Assembly (NCBI RefSeq): GCF_041821025.1 | Contig: NZ_JBGUAY010000003.1 | Coordinates: 429,969 to 493,968 of the forward strand | DNA length: 64,000 nucleotides | DNA from: Egicoccus sp. AB-alg6-2 | Lineage (GTDB): Bacteria; Actinomycetota; Nitriliruptoria; Nitriliruptorales; Nitriliruptoraceae | Direction of reading: 5' to 3' | In this document: piece by piece, positions 46,078 to 55,252 of the stretch | Layout: every line of letters begins with the position of its first letter | How positions within the stretch are numbered: position 1 is the stretch's first letter | Notes under the pieces: generated by a model | Databases searched by the model: none | What the model saw: only the letters and a program-made list of their open reading frames with translations | What the model was told of the DNA's origin: nothing | Program-made: the position numbers and the translations under genes

Positions 46078-47133
46078 TCAGCGCGCGACGCCGAGGGCAC
46101 GGCCGGTCACGCGCCGCCACCAGGTCCCGATCCACGGGCGCCACCGGAACGGTTCGACCCAGCGCGCGACGACCTCGCCGGTCGAAACGCGGCTGCGCGC
46201 CAACACCTGGCGCCGCCGCCGGCGCGCCCCGGGCAGCAACGCGAGTCGGCGCGCGGCCGGGACCAGGGCACTCGGGACGGTCACGGCGAGCTCGATCGTC
46301 TTGAGGGCGGTGGTGGCGACCACCACGGGCGCCGCCCGCACCAGGGCCGCGAGGTCGTCGCAGGTCGCGACCACGACCAGCCGGTTGGCATAGTTGAGCG
46401 CCTCGACGAGCGGCGTTCGCCGCACCCCGGCGCCGCCGCGCTCGTGCCGGCCGACGGCGGTCGGCTCGTACCAGGCACGCCAGCCGAGCAGCCGCGCCCG
46501 CCAGTCGAGTTCGACGTCGTCGAAGTAGGCGAACAGGTCCTCGGTCAGCACCTCACGTCGTCCGTCGTCGCCGCGCCACGCCACGTCGTCGAGCATGACC
46601 CGGCGGTGGAGCACCAGCGCCCCCGAGGCACCGAACACCTCGCCGGCCTGCTCGTACTGTCCGAGGTCACGCTCGCCCTCGCCCCGGTTGCGCACCAGCC
46701 GGGCGCTGGTGAGCACGTGACCGGTGGTGTCGATCACCGGGGCGCCGTCGGGGGCGGCGACCGTGCGAAGCAGTTTCGGCTGGACCGAGCCGATGCGCTC
46801 GTCCTGCTCGAGCACGGCGACGCAGCGCGACACCAGGCTCGGATCGGGCTCGATGTCGACGTTGCAGAAAAGCACCGCGTCGCCGTCGCTGACGGCCAGC
46901 CCGTCGTTGATCGCACCGGCGAAGCCACGGTTGGTGTGGTTGCGGACGATCCGCAGCGGATGCCGCCACGGCCGCGTCTCGGCTTCGGCGAGGATCCGGG
47001 CGGTCACGTCGGTGCTGGCGTTGTCGACCACGACCACCTCGAGGTCGTCGTGGTCCTGCGCGTCGAGGCGCGCGAGACACGCCGGCAACTGCGTCGCGGC
47101 GTTCCAGCTGACCACCACGGCGACGACCTTCAT
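46078..47133 (-). CDS. Glycosyltransferase family 2
   Basis: This 351-residue protein has the GT2 core VAVVVSWNAATQLPACLARL, VVVDNASTDVTARILAEA, FCNVDIEPDPSLVSRCV (the DxD equivalent) and LFAYFDDVELDWRARLLGW (the ED acceptor motif). Such proteins resemble rhamnosyl- or galactofuranosyltransferases of polymer synthesis. The C-terminus has one or two hydrophobic helices and a basic tail. It is 10 bases from the ABC-transporter ATPase gene on the same strand and probably acts in the same glycan pathway. Confidence 0.9.
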   Translation of the reverse strand: MKVVAVVVSWNAATQLPACLARLDAQDHDDLEVVVVDNASTDVTARILAEAETRPWRHPLRIVRNHTNRGFAGAINDGLAVSDGDAVLFCNVDIEPDPSLVSRCVAVLEQDERIGSVQPKLLRTVAAPDGAPVIDTTGHVLTSARLVRNRGEGERDLGQYEQAGEVFGASGALVLHRRVMLDDVAWRGDDGRREVLTEDLFAYFDDVELDWRARLLGWRAWYEPTAVGRHERGGAGVRRTPLVEALNYANRLVVVATCDDLAALVRAAPVVVATTALKTIELAVTVPSALVPAARRLALLPGARRRRRQVLARSRVSTGEVVARWVEPFRWRPWIGTWWRRVTGRALGVAR

Positions 47134-47143
47134 CGGCGCCGGC

Positions 47144-48454
47144 TCATCGGTTCAGACGCCGCCGCCGCTGCAGGCGCGCCAGCGGGATGGGCGCGGTCTG
47201 CGTCGCGTCGTTGAGTCGCCGGGCGGGACCTTCCGAGACCGCGGTGGTCGCCGCAAGGTCGACGAGGCCGGCGCCGCCCGGCGCCGGGGCGACGGAGAAC
47301 CGGGTCGCGTCCGGGACCACGGCCCAGGTCTCGCGGCCCGACGCGTCCGTCACCGACACCGTGATGGCGTAGTGGCCGGCGAGCAGGTGCGCCGTGAACC
47401 GCATGTCCACCACCGCCTCCTGGTCCACCACGAGCGGGCCGACCCCGACGCCCTGCCAGGTCGTGTGCAGCTCGTAGAGGTGGGTGCCGTCGCCGCGCGT
47501 CACGATCAGCCCGACGCTGCAGACGTCGACCTCGGCGATGGCACGCAGCCGCACCCGCGCGGTCATCGACGTCGAGGGGGCGATCTCCTCGACCGGCTGC
47601 CCGTCCGGGCCGAGAAGGGCCACCTCCTCGACCCGGACGCGTCGGGCGTCACGGCGCCGCGGTCCCGGCGGCGCCGAGGCGGACGCCACCCGTTGCCGGT
47701 ACAGCTCGACTCCTTCGGCGACGGGGCCGTCGAAGACGACGCGCCCGTGCTCCATGACCAGGGTGCGGTCGCACATCTCGCGGACGGCGTCGAGGTCGTG
47801 GCTGACGAGCACGAAGGTCTTGCCCGAGTCGCGGAACGCCTGCATGCGCTCGAGGGAGCGGTCCTGGAACTCGGCGTCGCCGACCGCGAGTACCTCGTCC
47901 ACCAGCAGGATGTCGGGGTCGACGGTGACGGCGATCGCGAAGCCGAGCCGGACGTAGAGCCCCGAGGAGTAGGTACGGACCGCCGTGTCGAGCAGCGGTC
48001 GGATCCCGGCGAAGTCGACGATCTCGTCGAAGCGTTCGTCGATCTCGGCCCGGCTCAGGCCGAGGATGGCGCCGTTGAGGTAGATGTTCTCGCGGCCGGT
48101 CAGGTCACCGTGGAACCCGGCGCCGAGCTCGAGCAGGGAGGCGACGCGGCCGTTGGTGAACATCGTGCCCTCGTCGGGCGGCAGGATCCGGGCCATGAGC
48201 TTGAGCAGCGTCGACTTGCCCGAGCCGTTGTGACCGATCACGGCCACCGACTCGCCGTGGTCGATGTGGAAGGTGACGTCCTCGACGGCGTTGAAGTCGG
48301 TGTAGGACGCGCGGCGGAGCCGGTACAGCCGTTCCTTGAGCCCGCCCGGCCGCTCGTGGAACAGCCGGAACGTCTCGGTGACCCCTTCGACGACGACCGC
48401 GGGCCGCGAGGGGTCGACCTGCATGCCGGCGAACTGCCCGATGGTGCGTCGCAT
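47144..48454 (-). CDS. wzt: Polysaccharide ABC exporter ATPase (Wzt-type)
   Basis: This 436-residue protein has an ATPase domain (residues 20-270) with Walker A GHNGSGKSTLLKLMARIL, signature SSGLYVRLGFAIAV, Walker B DILLVDEVLAVGD and the family sequence ENIYLNGAILGLSR. A C-terminal Wzt-type carbohydrate-binding beta domain (residues 290-415) follows: VRVEEVALLGPDG, TARVRLRAIAEV, GVGPLVVDQEAVV. That domain selects the finished glycan in O-antigen exporters. AAGGAGGT lies seven bases before the ATG. The permease gene is immediately upstream. Confidence 0.93.
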   Translation of the reverse strand: MRRTIGQFAGMQVDPSRPAVVVEGVTETFRLFHERPGGLKERLYRLRRASYTDFNAVEDVTFHIDHGESVAVIGHNGSGKSTLLKLMARILPPDEGTMFTNGRVASLLELGAGFHGDLTGRENIYLNGAILGLSRAEIDERFDEIVDFAGIRPLLDTAVRTYSSGLYVRLGFAIAVTVDPDILLVDEVLAVGDAEFQDRSLERMQAFRDSGKTFVLVSHDLDAVREMCDRTLVMEHGRVVFDGPVAEGVELYRQRVASASAPPGPRRRDARRVRVEEVALLGPDGQPVEEIAPSTSMTARVRLRAIAEVDVCSVGLIVTRGDGTHLYELHTTWQGVGVGPLVVDQEAVVDMRFTAHLLAGHYAITVSVTDASGRETWAVVPDATRFSVAPAPGGAGLVDLAATTAVSEGPARRLNDATQTAPIPLARLQRRRRLNR

Positions 48455-48455
48455 C

Positions 48456-49361
48456 TCACACCTCCTTGGCGAAGGTGCGTGCGCGCCGCAGGAACACGGC
48501 GTAGCCGAACACGAACGCGCCGAGCGCCCACAGCGCCGCGATACCGATGGCGGACACACTCGGCCAGGCCGGTGCCAGCGACTCGATGTCGTCGACGCCG
48601 CGGCGGATGACGGGGCCGTAGAGCGGTTCGCGGAACACCTCGACGAACCACGTCATCGGGTTGTAGGTCAGCGCCGTGGCGATCCAGTCCAGGGAGCGCC
48701 GCTCGAGCTCGGGCGAGGCCTGCACCAGCGCCAGCGGGTAGAGCACCGGCGTCGCGTAGAACCAGACCTGGAAGATGACGATGAACAGCTCCTGCAGATC
48801 GCGGAAGACCACGTTGACGCCCGCGAACCACATGGCGGCACCGCTGGTGAACACGGTCAGCAACACGACCGCGAGCAGGGTGGCGGGCAGGTGCACGAGC
48901 AGACCCCAACCACGGAAGTAGATCAGGAACGGGCTGATCACCAGCAGCGCCAGCAGCAGGTGGACGAGCTGGGACAGCACGTGCGACAGCGGCAGCACCT
49001 CGCGCGGGAAGTACACCTTCTTGACGAGGTCGCCGTTGCCGACGATGGAGTCGGTGCCGCCCCGGCAGGAATTCTGGAAGAACTGCCACAGCAGGTAGCC
49101 GGCGACGAAGAAGGCGGGGAAGTCGTCGACGGGGATGGGCACCACCACCGTGAACACGACACTGAAGACGATCGTCATCAGCACCGGCGTGATCATCGAC
49201 CACAGGAATCCCAGCGCCGAGTTCTTGTAGCGGACCTTGAGTTCCTTGCGCACGAGCTGCAGCAGCAGTTCGCGGGCGCGCCACAGCTCGACGAGCTTGC
49301 CAGAAGCCGCGCGCGCCAGACGTCGCCCGGCCGGTTCGTCGAACGGGGTCTCGAGGCTCAT
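48456..49361 (-). CDS. wzm: Polysaccharide ABC exporter permease (Wzm-type, ABC-2)
   Basis: This 301-residue protein has six membrane helices and the ABC-2 pattern LLLQLVRKELKVRYKNSALG, FLWSMITPVLMTIVFSVVF, VVFRDLQELFIVIFQVWFYA, TPVLYPL and YNPMTWFVEVFREPLYG. It forms the channel with Wzt to flip lipid-linked polysaccharide across the membrane. ATG begins MSLETPF. It ends one base before the Wzt ATG, with the Wzt ribosome site inside its 3-prime end, giving tight coupling. Confidence 0.94.
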   Translation of the reverse strand: MSLETPFDEPAGRRLARAASGKLVELWRARELLLQLVRKELKVRYKNSALGFLWSMITPVLMTIVFSVVFTVVVPIPVDDFPAFFVAGYLLWQFFQNSCRGGTDSIVGNGDLVKKVYFPREVLPLSHVLSQLVHLLLALLVISPFLIYFRGWGLLVHLPATLLAVVLLTVFTSGAAMWFAGVNVVFRDLQELFIVIFQVWFYATPVLYPLALVQASPELERRSLDWIATALTYNPMTWFVEVFREPLYGPVIRRGVDDIESLAPAWPSVSAIGIAALWALGAFVFGYAVFLRRARTFAKEV

Positions 49362-49389
49362 CGGCGCCACCGCCGTGGGGTCGAAACGA

Positions 49390-50493
49390 TCATGCGCCCG
49401 GCAGCGGCCGGCGCACACCGGCCTCCAACCGGGTGCCGGGCGCGATGCGCTGCCCGTCGCCGAGCACCACCTCACGGCCGACGTGCACCCCGCGGCCGAC
49501 GTGCACTTCGATCCCGGCGAGCAGCCCGTCGGCCTCCACATCGGCCTCGATGACGCTGCTGGCGAGCACGACCGAGTCCTGCAGCCGGGCGTTCCGGCCG
49601 ACCTGGACCCCTGCGCCGAGCACGACGTCGGGACCGACCTCGGCGCCCGCGTGGACGCGTACGCCGGGTTCGAGCAGCAGCGGCCCGACGAGCTTGGCGC
49701 CCTCCTCGACCACGACCCCGGATGCGAGCCGCACCCCCTCGGCGTCACCGTCGAAGGCGTCCAGCGTCGGCCACCGCATCGCGCCGGACAGGGCCAGCCG
49801 TTGACCGGCGAGGAACCGCTCCGGCGTGCCGAGGTCGGCCCAGACCCCGTCGGCGACGAAGCCGTGCACGGCGGCTCCGCCCTCGACGAGTTGTGGGAAC
49901 ACCGTGCGCTCGAAGCTGAGGCGGCCCTGAGGGAACCGGGCGATGGCATCGGGCTCGAGCACGTACGTGCCGGCGTTGACGGTGTCCTGGCCCGGCAGCG
50001 ACCCGGGTTCGGGCTTCTCGACGAACGCGGTGATCCGTCCCTCCTCCAGCACGCACACCCCGAACGTGGAGGTGTCCTGGACCCGGGTCAGTACCAGCGT
50101 CGCGTCGGCGTCGGCGTCGAGGTGGTGGGCCACGGCACCGGCGAGGTCGACGTCGGTGAGGATGTCGCCGTTGAGGACGAGGAAGGTGCCCGTCACCCGG
50201 TCCAGTGCGCTGCGCACCCCGCCCGCCGTGTCGAGCGGCTCGGGTTCGGGAACGATGTCGACGTGCACGCCGCGGTTCCGGAACAGGCCGGCGAACGAGG
50301 CGAACGGGGCGGTGTCGGCACCGACGACGAGCAGCACCCGCTCGACGCCGACGGCGGCGAGGCGTAGGACCACACCTTCGAGGAAGGGCCCACCACAGAA
50401 CGGCAGCAGCGGCTTGGGCGTGGTGTCGGTCAACGGGCGCAACCGGCTGCCGGCGCCACCGGCGACGATCATCGCCTCGCGAACTCGCCTCAC
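49390..50493 (-). CDS. Sugar-nucleotide pyrophosphorylase (mannose-1-phosphate guanylyltransferase-like)
   Basis: This 367-residue protein has a nucleotidyltransferase domain with IVAGGAGSRLRPLTDTTPKP, FLVLNGDIL (metal site), FVEKPEPGSLPG and VNAGTYVLEPD, then a left-handed beta-helix of hexapeptide repeats (residues 250-360). Members make GDP-mannose or dTDP/UDP-sugars; the M. tuberculosis neighbour Rv3264c is thought to make GDP-mannose. With manB at 30 kb this would complete GDP-mannose synthesis. AAAGGA precedes the GTG; the longer frame starting at 50553 lacks support. Confidence 0.88.
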   Translation of the reverse strand: MRRVREAMIVAGGAGSRLRPLTDTTPKPLLPFCGGPFLEGVVLRLAAVGVERVLLVVGADTAPFASFAGLFRNRGVHVDIVPEPEPLDTAGGVRSALDRVTGTFLVLNGDILTDVDLAGAVAHHLDADADATLVLTRVQDTSTFGVCVLEEGRITAFVEKPEPGSLPGQDTVNAGTYVLEPDAIARFPQGRLSFERTVFPQLVEGGAAVHGFVADGVWADLGTPERFLAGQRLALSGAMRWPTLDAFDGDAEGVRLASGVVVEEGAKLVGPLLLEPGVRVHAGAEVGPDVVLGAGVQVGRNARLQDSVVLASSVIEADVEADGLLAGIEVHVGRGVHVGREVVLGDGQRIAPGTRLEAGVRRPLPGA

Positions 50494-50545
50494 GTCGGTC
50501 CTTTGCTGGTGCGATCCGCGTCTGGGGACGCGACCGTAGCGGGCG

Positions 50546-51442
50546 TCACTCACCCGTCGTGCTGCGCCCTCGGCCCGTCAGACGTTCCGTGACCAGGGTC
50601 AGCACCACCCACGCGCCCAGGCCGACCCGCACCAGCGGACGCGCCAGCCGCCGCAGTGGGGTGGTGGCGAGGTGGCGGCCGTAAAACCGGTCGAGGCTGC
50701 GGGCGTGGGTGGTCAGCGACCACCATCGTCGACGGGTGCCGGTCGACGCGCCGACGCGGTGGACCACGCGGCCGGTGGGCTCGTAGCGCAGCCGCCAGCC
50801 GGCCCCGCGAAGCCGGACGCCGAGGTCGACGTCCTCGACATAGAGGAAGTAGCCGGGGTCGAAGCCGCCGACGGCGTCGAACGCCTCGCGACGGACCGCG
50901 AGGGCGCAGCCCGAGAGCCAGTCCACGTCACGCGGGTGGTCCGGGTCATGGTCGGTCGCGCGGTACCTCGACGTCCACGGATTGGTCCGCCACACCCGCG
51001 CGAACGCGGCATGCCCCAAGGTCGTGGCGAGGTCGGGCAGCCGGCGGGCCGAGGCCTGGTGGCGGCCGTCGGGGTAGCGCACGTGCGGACCGACGGCGGC
51101 GAGGTCGTTGGCAGCGAGGAGCCGGCTGGCCAGCTCCGTGACGCTGCCCGGCTCGAAGCGCACGTCGGCGTTGGCCACCACGGCCACCGGCGCACGGGTG
51201 TGCGCGACGCCGAGGTTGGCGGCACGCCCGAAACCGAGGTTGTCGACGGCCAGCACCTCGACCTCGGGATGGGCGGCGCGGACGGCGTCGACGGTCCCGT
51301 CCGTCGACCCGGTGTCGACCAGGACGATCTCGTCCGCACCGGCGGCCGACAGCGTCCGCAGGCAGGCGAGGGCATGCTCGCGGGTCTGGTGCGACACCAC
51401 GACCACCGCCGCACGTGGGCGCTGCACGTCCGGACCGGTCAC
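50546..51442 (-). CDS. Glycosyltransferase family 2 (WbbL-like)
   Basis: This 298-residue GT2 enzyme has VVVVSHQTREHALACLRTL, IVLVDTGSTDGTVDAVRAAH, VANADVRFEPGSV (DxD position) and GYFLYVEDVDLGVRLRGAGW (acceptor motif). WbbL attaches rhamnose to decaprenyl-PP-GlcNAc in arabinogalactan synthesis; the adjacency to rmlD resembles wbbL-rmlD in mycobacteria. The GTG overlaps the rmlD stop by four bases. Confidence 0.9.
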   Translation of the reverse strand: MTGPDVQRPRAAVVVVSHQTREHALACLRTLSAAGADEIVLVDTGSTDGTVDAVRAAHPEVEVLAVDNLGFGRAANLGVAHTRAPVAVVANADVRFEPGSVTELASRLLAANDLAAVGPHVRYPDGRHQASARRLPDLATTLGHAAFARVWRTNPWTSRYRATDHDPDHPRDVDWLSGCALAVRREAFDAVGGFDPGYFLYVEDVDLGVRLRGAGWRLRYEPTGRVVHRVGASTGTRRRWWSLTTHARSLDRFYGRHLATTPLRRLARPLVRVGLGAWVVLTLVTERLTGRGRSTTGE

Positions 51443-52305
51443 GCGAGTTCGCCCCTCGCGTCCATCGCGCTGCGCAGGGCCTCGTCCCAGGCCGGGAGGC
51501 GTCGCAGTCCGCTCGACACGGCGTGCTGGTCGTCCAGCGGCGACCACGCCGGCCGCGGCGCGAGGTCGGGCCGTCGGCCCGGGTCGACCCGGACCACCTC
51601 GGCGTCGACGCCGGCCAGGCGGAGCGCGGCGCTGGCCAGCTCGACGCGGCTGACCGCACCGTGGTTGGTGCGGTGCACGGTCCCGTACCGACCGCTGACG
51701 GCGACCTCACGCACCGCCAGGCCGAGATCGCCGACCCACGAAGGTGAGCCGACCTGGCGGTGGACCACCTCGACCCGGCCGCGGTCCCGGGCGCGACGCA
51801 GGATGGCGCCGACGAAGTCTGTGCCCTCGCGGTCGAGAACCCACGCGACCCGCACGACGTGGTGACGGTCGAGGGTCTGGCGTACCAGCGTCTCGCCGGC
51901 GGCCTTCGTGCGCCCGTAGACGCTGACGGGACCGACCGGGTCGAACTCGGTGAACGGGCGTGGTGTGCCGTGGCCGTCCGTGGGCACCTCGGCGCCGAAG
52001 ACGGCGTCGGTCGACACGTGGACCAGCGTTGCGCCCGTGCGCGCGCAGGCGCGAGCCAGCCACCACGGCCCCAGAGCGTTGACGCGGTGCGCGCGGTCGG
52101 GATCGGCTTCGCAGCCGTCGACGTCGGTGACCGCCGCCGCGTTGACGACGAGTTCGGGCGCGAACTCCTGGACCGCGGCCGCGACGGCCGGTTCCACCGA
52201 GATGTCGAGGTGTTCGCGCGTGAGCGCCGTCACGTCGTGGCCCTCGAAGGCCGCGACGACCTCGCGGGCCAGTCGTCCCCCGGCGCCGGTGACGAGCACC
52301 CTCAT
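51439..52305 (-). CDS. rmlD: dTDP-4-dehydrorhamnose reductase
   Basis: This 288-residue short-chain reductase has VLVTGAGGRLAREVVAAF, VVNAAAVTDVDGCEADPDRA, LVHVSTDAVFGAEVPTDGHG, the catalytic VYGRTKAAGE and VRVAWVLDREGTDFVG. It makes dTDP-L-rhamnose from the 4-keto sugar, using NAD(P)H. ATG overlaps the rmlB stop by four bases. Companion rmlB is upstream, but rmlA and rmlC are not in the window. Confidence 0.93.
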   Translation of the reverse strand: MRVLVTGAGGRLAREVVAAFEGHDVTALTREHLDISVEPAVAAAVQEFAPELVVNAAAVTDVDGCEADPDRAHRVNALGPWWLARACARTGATLVHVSTDAVFGAEVPTDGHGTPRPFTEFDPVGPVSVYGRTKAAGETLVRQTLDRHHVVRVAWVLDREGTDFVGAILRRARDRGRVEVVHRQVGSPSWVGDLGLAVREVAVSGRYGTVHRTNHGAVSRVELASAALRLAGVDAEVVRVDPGRRPDLAPRPAWSPLDDQHAVSSGLRRLPAWDEALRSAMDARGELA

Positions 52306-53282
52306 CCGCGGCCCCGTCGTGCGTCGTCGACCAGCGGCCGCCACCAGTCCTCGTTGGCGCGGTACCACGCCACCGTGTCGGCCAGCGCCGCCTCGAGGTC
52401 GTGTTCGGGCTTCCAGCCGAGCGCCCGGATCCGCGTCGTGTCGACGGCGTACCGGCGGTCGTGACCCGGGCGGTCGGGCACGGACTCGATCGCGGTGTCG
52501 TCGCGTCCGAACAGGGCCAGCAACGCCGCCACCAACTCGCGGTTGCTGCGCTCGTTGCCGGCACCGACGTTGTAGGTGGTGCCGGGCTCCCCTTCGGTGA
52601 GCACCAGCCACTGGGCGGCGACGTTGTCGGCCACGAAGGTCCAGTCCCGCCGGTGCGAGCCGTCGCCGTAGAGCGGGACGCTGCCGCCGTCGAGCAGGCG
52701 CGTCACGAAACGCGGGATCGCCTTCTCGGGATGGTGGAACGGGCCGAAGCAGTTGGTGGAGCGGGTCACCAGCACGGGTTGGCCGTAGGTGACACGGTGG
52801 CTGCGCACCAGCAGGTCGGCCGCCGCCTTCGACGCCGCATACGGGGAGTTGGGCCGCAGCGGCGCGTCCTCGTCGACGTGGTCGGGGGCGGGAACGGATC
52901 CGTACACCTCGTCGGTCGACACATGCAGGACGCGGTCGACGCCGTGGCGGCGCGCCGCGTCGAGCACGACCCCGGTCCCCACCACGTTGGTGTGCAGGAA
53001 CGGTGAAGGGTCGTCGATCGAGCGGTCGACGTGCGACTCGGCGGCGAAGTGCGCCACGGCGTCGACCTCACTGACGAGGCGGTGCACCAGCGCGGCGTCG
53101 CGGACGTCACCGTGGACGAAGCGGTGTCGCGGCTCGCGGTCGAGGTCGGCGACGGTCGAGGCGTTGCCGGCATAGGTCAGCGCGTCGAGGGTGGTGACAC
53201 GCACCGCGGGGTCGGCGGCGAGTGCGTGCCGGACGAAGTGCCCACCGATGAAGCCGGCACCGCCCGTCACCAGCACGTGCAC
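52302..53282 (-). CDS. rmlB: dTDP-glucose 4,6-dehydratase
   Basis: This 326-residue enzyme converts dTDP-glucose to dTDP-4-keto-6-deoxyglucose, the second step of dTDP-rhamnose synthesis. Signatures are VTGGAGFIGGHFVRHALA, LDALTYAGNASTVADLD, HFAAESHVDRSIDDPSPFLH, VSTDEVYGSV (catalytic TDE), YAASKAAADLLVRSH (YxxxK), and GDGSHRRDWTFVADN. The GTG start follows GGAGGG by about six bases. It is the first gene of the rmlB-rmlD-GT cluster on the minus strand. Confidence 0.95.
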   Translation of the reverse strand: MHVLVTGGAGFIGGHFVRHALAADPAVRVTTLDALTYAGNASTVADLDREPRHRFVHGDVRDAALVHRLVSEVDAVAHFAAESHVDRSIDDPSPFLHTNVVGTGVVLDAARRHGVDRVLHVSTDEVYGSVPAPDHVDEDAPLRPNSPYAASKAAADLLVRSHRVTYGQPVLVTRSTNCFGPFHHPEKAIPRFVTRLLDGGSVPLYGDGSHRRDWTFVADNVAAQWLVLTEGEPGTTYNVGAGNERSNRELVAALLALFGRDDTAIESVPDRPGHDRRYAVDTTRIRALGWKPEHDLEAALADTVAWYRANEDWWRPLVDDARRGRG

Positions 53283-53681
53283 GCCGTCGCCCTCCGACTC
53301 GTCGAGGCGTCAGCGTAGGCCGCGCCCAATGTCGCGGCACCGCGTCGACGTCGCGGGACTCACTCGTCGGTGAGTTCGGCAGCGGGTGTTGCTCGATAGG
53401 CCCGACAGTCGCCGCCGGTGGCCATTGTCAGCCACGGCGGGGCAGCGTGTAGATACGGCGGTTCGTTACATGTAGGTCGGCTGACCAACGGCGTTCGCTT
53501 GGGCGATGAAAACGCAGTTGCGCGAACGTGTTCACGGGAATGACCGTGCCCTGTGGTTGCGGGTGGAGCACCTGGCTGTGGCTGGCAAGATCGTGCCTCT
53601 CTGAGCGCGAACCAAGAGGGAAACGACGGGCTACCGATGGCTCCGCCGCCGGGCGGAGCTCGAACCTCTGGCATGCCGCCG
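53283..53681. other. Gap at the boundary of accessory DNA
   Basis: These 399 bases lie between rmlB and the EamA operon and hold no convincing gene. GC content falls. A short frame at 53506-53604 (about 32 residues beginning MKTQLRERVHG) is open but has no ribosome site or family features. CTGACCAACGGCGTTCGC at 53481-53498 has a 17/18 match at 61221-61238. A hairpin (53640-53659) lies beside the EamA stop. Confidence 0.35.
53640..53659 (-). terminator. Hairpin terminator of EamA operon
   Basis: GCTCCGCC-GCCG-GGCGGAGC is a perfect 8-bp stem with a 4-base loop, 22 bases beyond the EamA gene stop on the minus strand. No T tract follows. Confidence 0.6.
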
Positions 53682-54590
53682 TCAGCCGACGAGGTCGAGC
53701 TCCGAGCGGATGACCGGTTGGTCGCCGACGTTTTGATGGCGCTTGCCGTCGCGTTGGGCGAGGGCGCCGGCGCACACGACGATGGCGATGCCTGCGATCT
53801 GGATGGGCGAAGCACCTTGGCCGAGGAGGATGAGTCCGAGCAGTAGGCCGAAGGCGGGTTCGAGGGACATGAGCGTCCCGAACGCGGTGGGTGTCATCTT
53901 GCGCAGGGCGAGCATCTCGAGGGCGAAGGGCAGGACGGGCAGGAGCACGGCGAGCCCGACGGCGGCGGCGAGCACTCCCGGGGTGAGATGGCCGGCGGCT
54001 TGTGGGACGCCGAAGATGGCCGCGGTGGCGGCCGCGACCGGGACGGTGAGCGAGAGCCCGGTGATGCCGGTGAAGCGGTCGCCGACGTGTTGGGTGAGCA
54101 CGATGTAGGTGGCCCATCCGACGGCTGCGAACGCGGCGAACCCGACGCCGCTCGGGTCGATGGTGCCGTGCCAGGGTTTGGTGAGCAGCACGACCCCGAC
54201 CAGCGCGGCGGCTGGGCAGGCGAGGGCGCGGCGGCTGTGGCTGCGGACGGCCGCCACGGTCAACGGTCCGAGGAACTCGATCGCGACGGCGGTGCCGAGC
54301 GGGATCCGTTCGATCGCGGCCAGGAAGGCGATGGTGACCAGGCCCGTGGCGACGCCGAGGCCGATCAGGGCGGGGAGGTCCCGACGACGGATCTTCCGCA
54401 GCGGCGGTCGTCCGAGGGCAAGCAAGATGAGGGCGCCGATGGTCAGTCTCAGCCAGGCGGTCCCTGCTGGGCCGACGGCCGCGATGAGGCCGACCGACAG
54501 GGCTGAGCCGAGCTGGACCGACAACATCGCCGCGATGGTCAGCGCCCACGGCGGCATGCGGGTGGCATCGACAGATGCGGCGCGGGTCAT
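53682..54590 (-). CDS. EamA-family (DMT) exporter, RhtA-like
   Basis: This 302-residue protein has ten predicted helices in two EamA repeats. Typical stretches are LGSALSVGLIAAVGPAGTAW, LRLTIGALILLALGRPP, IPLGTAVAIEFLGPLTVA, and the second-repeat MTPTAFGTLMSLEPAFGLLL. These are features of the RhtA-like branch that exports amino acids such as threonine or homoserine. The substrate is not shown. ATG overlaps the stop of the PaiB-like gene (ATGA). It ends the four-gene operon. Confidence 0.9.
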   Translation of the reverse strand: MTRAASVDATRMPPWALTIAAMLSVQLGSALSVGLIAAVGPAGTAWLRLTIGALILLALGRPPLRKIRRRDLPALIGLGVATGLVTIAFLAAIERIPLGTAVAIEFLGPLTVAAVRSHSRRALACPAAALVGVVLLTKPWHGTIDPSGVGFAAFAAVGWATYIVLTQHVGDRFTGITGLSLTVPVAAATAAIFGVPQAAGHLTPGVLAAAVGLAVLLPVLPFALEMLALRKMTPTAFGTLMSLEPAFGLLLGLILLGQGASPIQIAGIAIVVCAGALAQRDGKRHQNVGDQPVIRSELDLVG

Positions 54591-55252
54591 CGTCCACCCC
54601 GGTGCGTCCGCCGGTCGCCGACCTCGGCGAGCCGCCGGCGCCGCTGCACGGCCGCGGCGACATCACTGCGCTGATCACGCCCTTCGAGCTGTTCCGCGAC
54701 GTGTTGCCGGTGCTCGGCGGGCTTGTCGTCGTCGTATTTGAACTTCGCTTCGACCCTCAGCACCGTGAGCCGGATGCCACGGATGGTGGGGAGCATCCGC
54801 GCGTACGGGTCCGCGTCGGCGTCGACGTGGCGGCCTTCGGGCTGGAGGTCCGCCAGTTGGGCCGCGAGGATCGCGGCCTTGGCGTCGGGTTCGTCGATGA
54901 TCTCCGGACGGCACACGAACCGCACCGACGTGTAGTAGCTGGTCGGGACCCCCTGCTCCTCCGGCACATCCGCTCTGGCTCGCCAGTAGCCGGGCACGTA
55001 CGCCTGGTCACCGGTGACGGCCAGGCTCACCTCGACGGCGGCCTCGAGATGGGGCCAGACGGGGTTGGGTCGCGCCAAGTGGAGCACCAGCTGCTCGTCG
55101 ACCGGGGTGAAGTGGGTCGGCACGAGCAGCGGCGCCGCTGCGGGGTCGACGTTGTTGACCGCGAGGATCCCGAACCGGTCGGTCGCGGCGAGCCACGTCT
55201 GCCACTCGCCGGCGTCGCGGGCGGCGTCCCAGGGATGGATCAGCAACGTCAT
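54587..55252 (-). CDS. PaiB-like FMN-binding family protein
   Basis: This 221-residue protein has GILAVNNVDPAAAPLLVPTH, FTPVDEQLVLHLARPNPVWP and VSLAVTGDQAYVPGYWRARA, features of the FMN-binding split-barrel proteins often annotated as transcriptional regulators (PaiB). SYYTSVRFVCRPEI and VEAKFKYDDDKPAEHRQHV continue the family. It lies between the B3/4 and EamA genes and overlaps both by four bases, so it is probably a metabolic partner rather than a DNA-binding regulator. Confidence 0.85.
   Translation of the reverse strand: MTLLIHPWDAARDAGEWQTWLAATDRFGILAVNNVDPAAAPLLVPTHFTPVDEQLVLHLARPNPVWPHLEAAVEVSLAVTGDQAYVPGYWRARADVPEEQGVPTSYYTSVRFVCRPEIIDEPDAKAAILAAQLADLQPEGRHVDADADPYARMLPTIRGIRLTVLRVEAKFKYDDDKPAEHRQHVAEQLEGRDQRSDVAAAVQRRRRLAEVGDRRTHRGGR

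Noticed and set aside
53506..53604. Short frame MKTQLRERVHG... between rmlB and the EamA operon
   Set aside because: No ribosome site and no conserved features; too short to judge.
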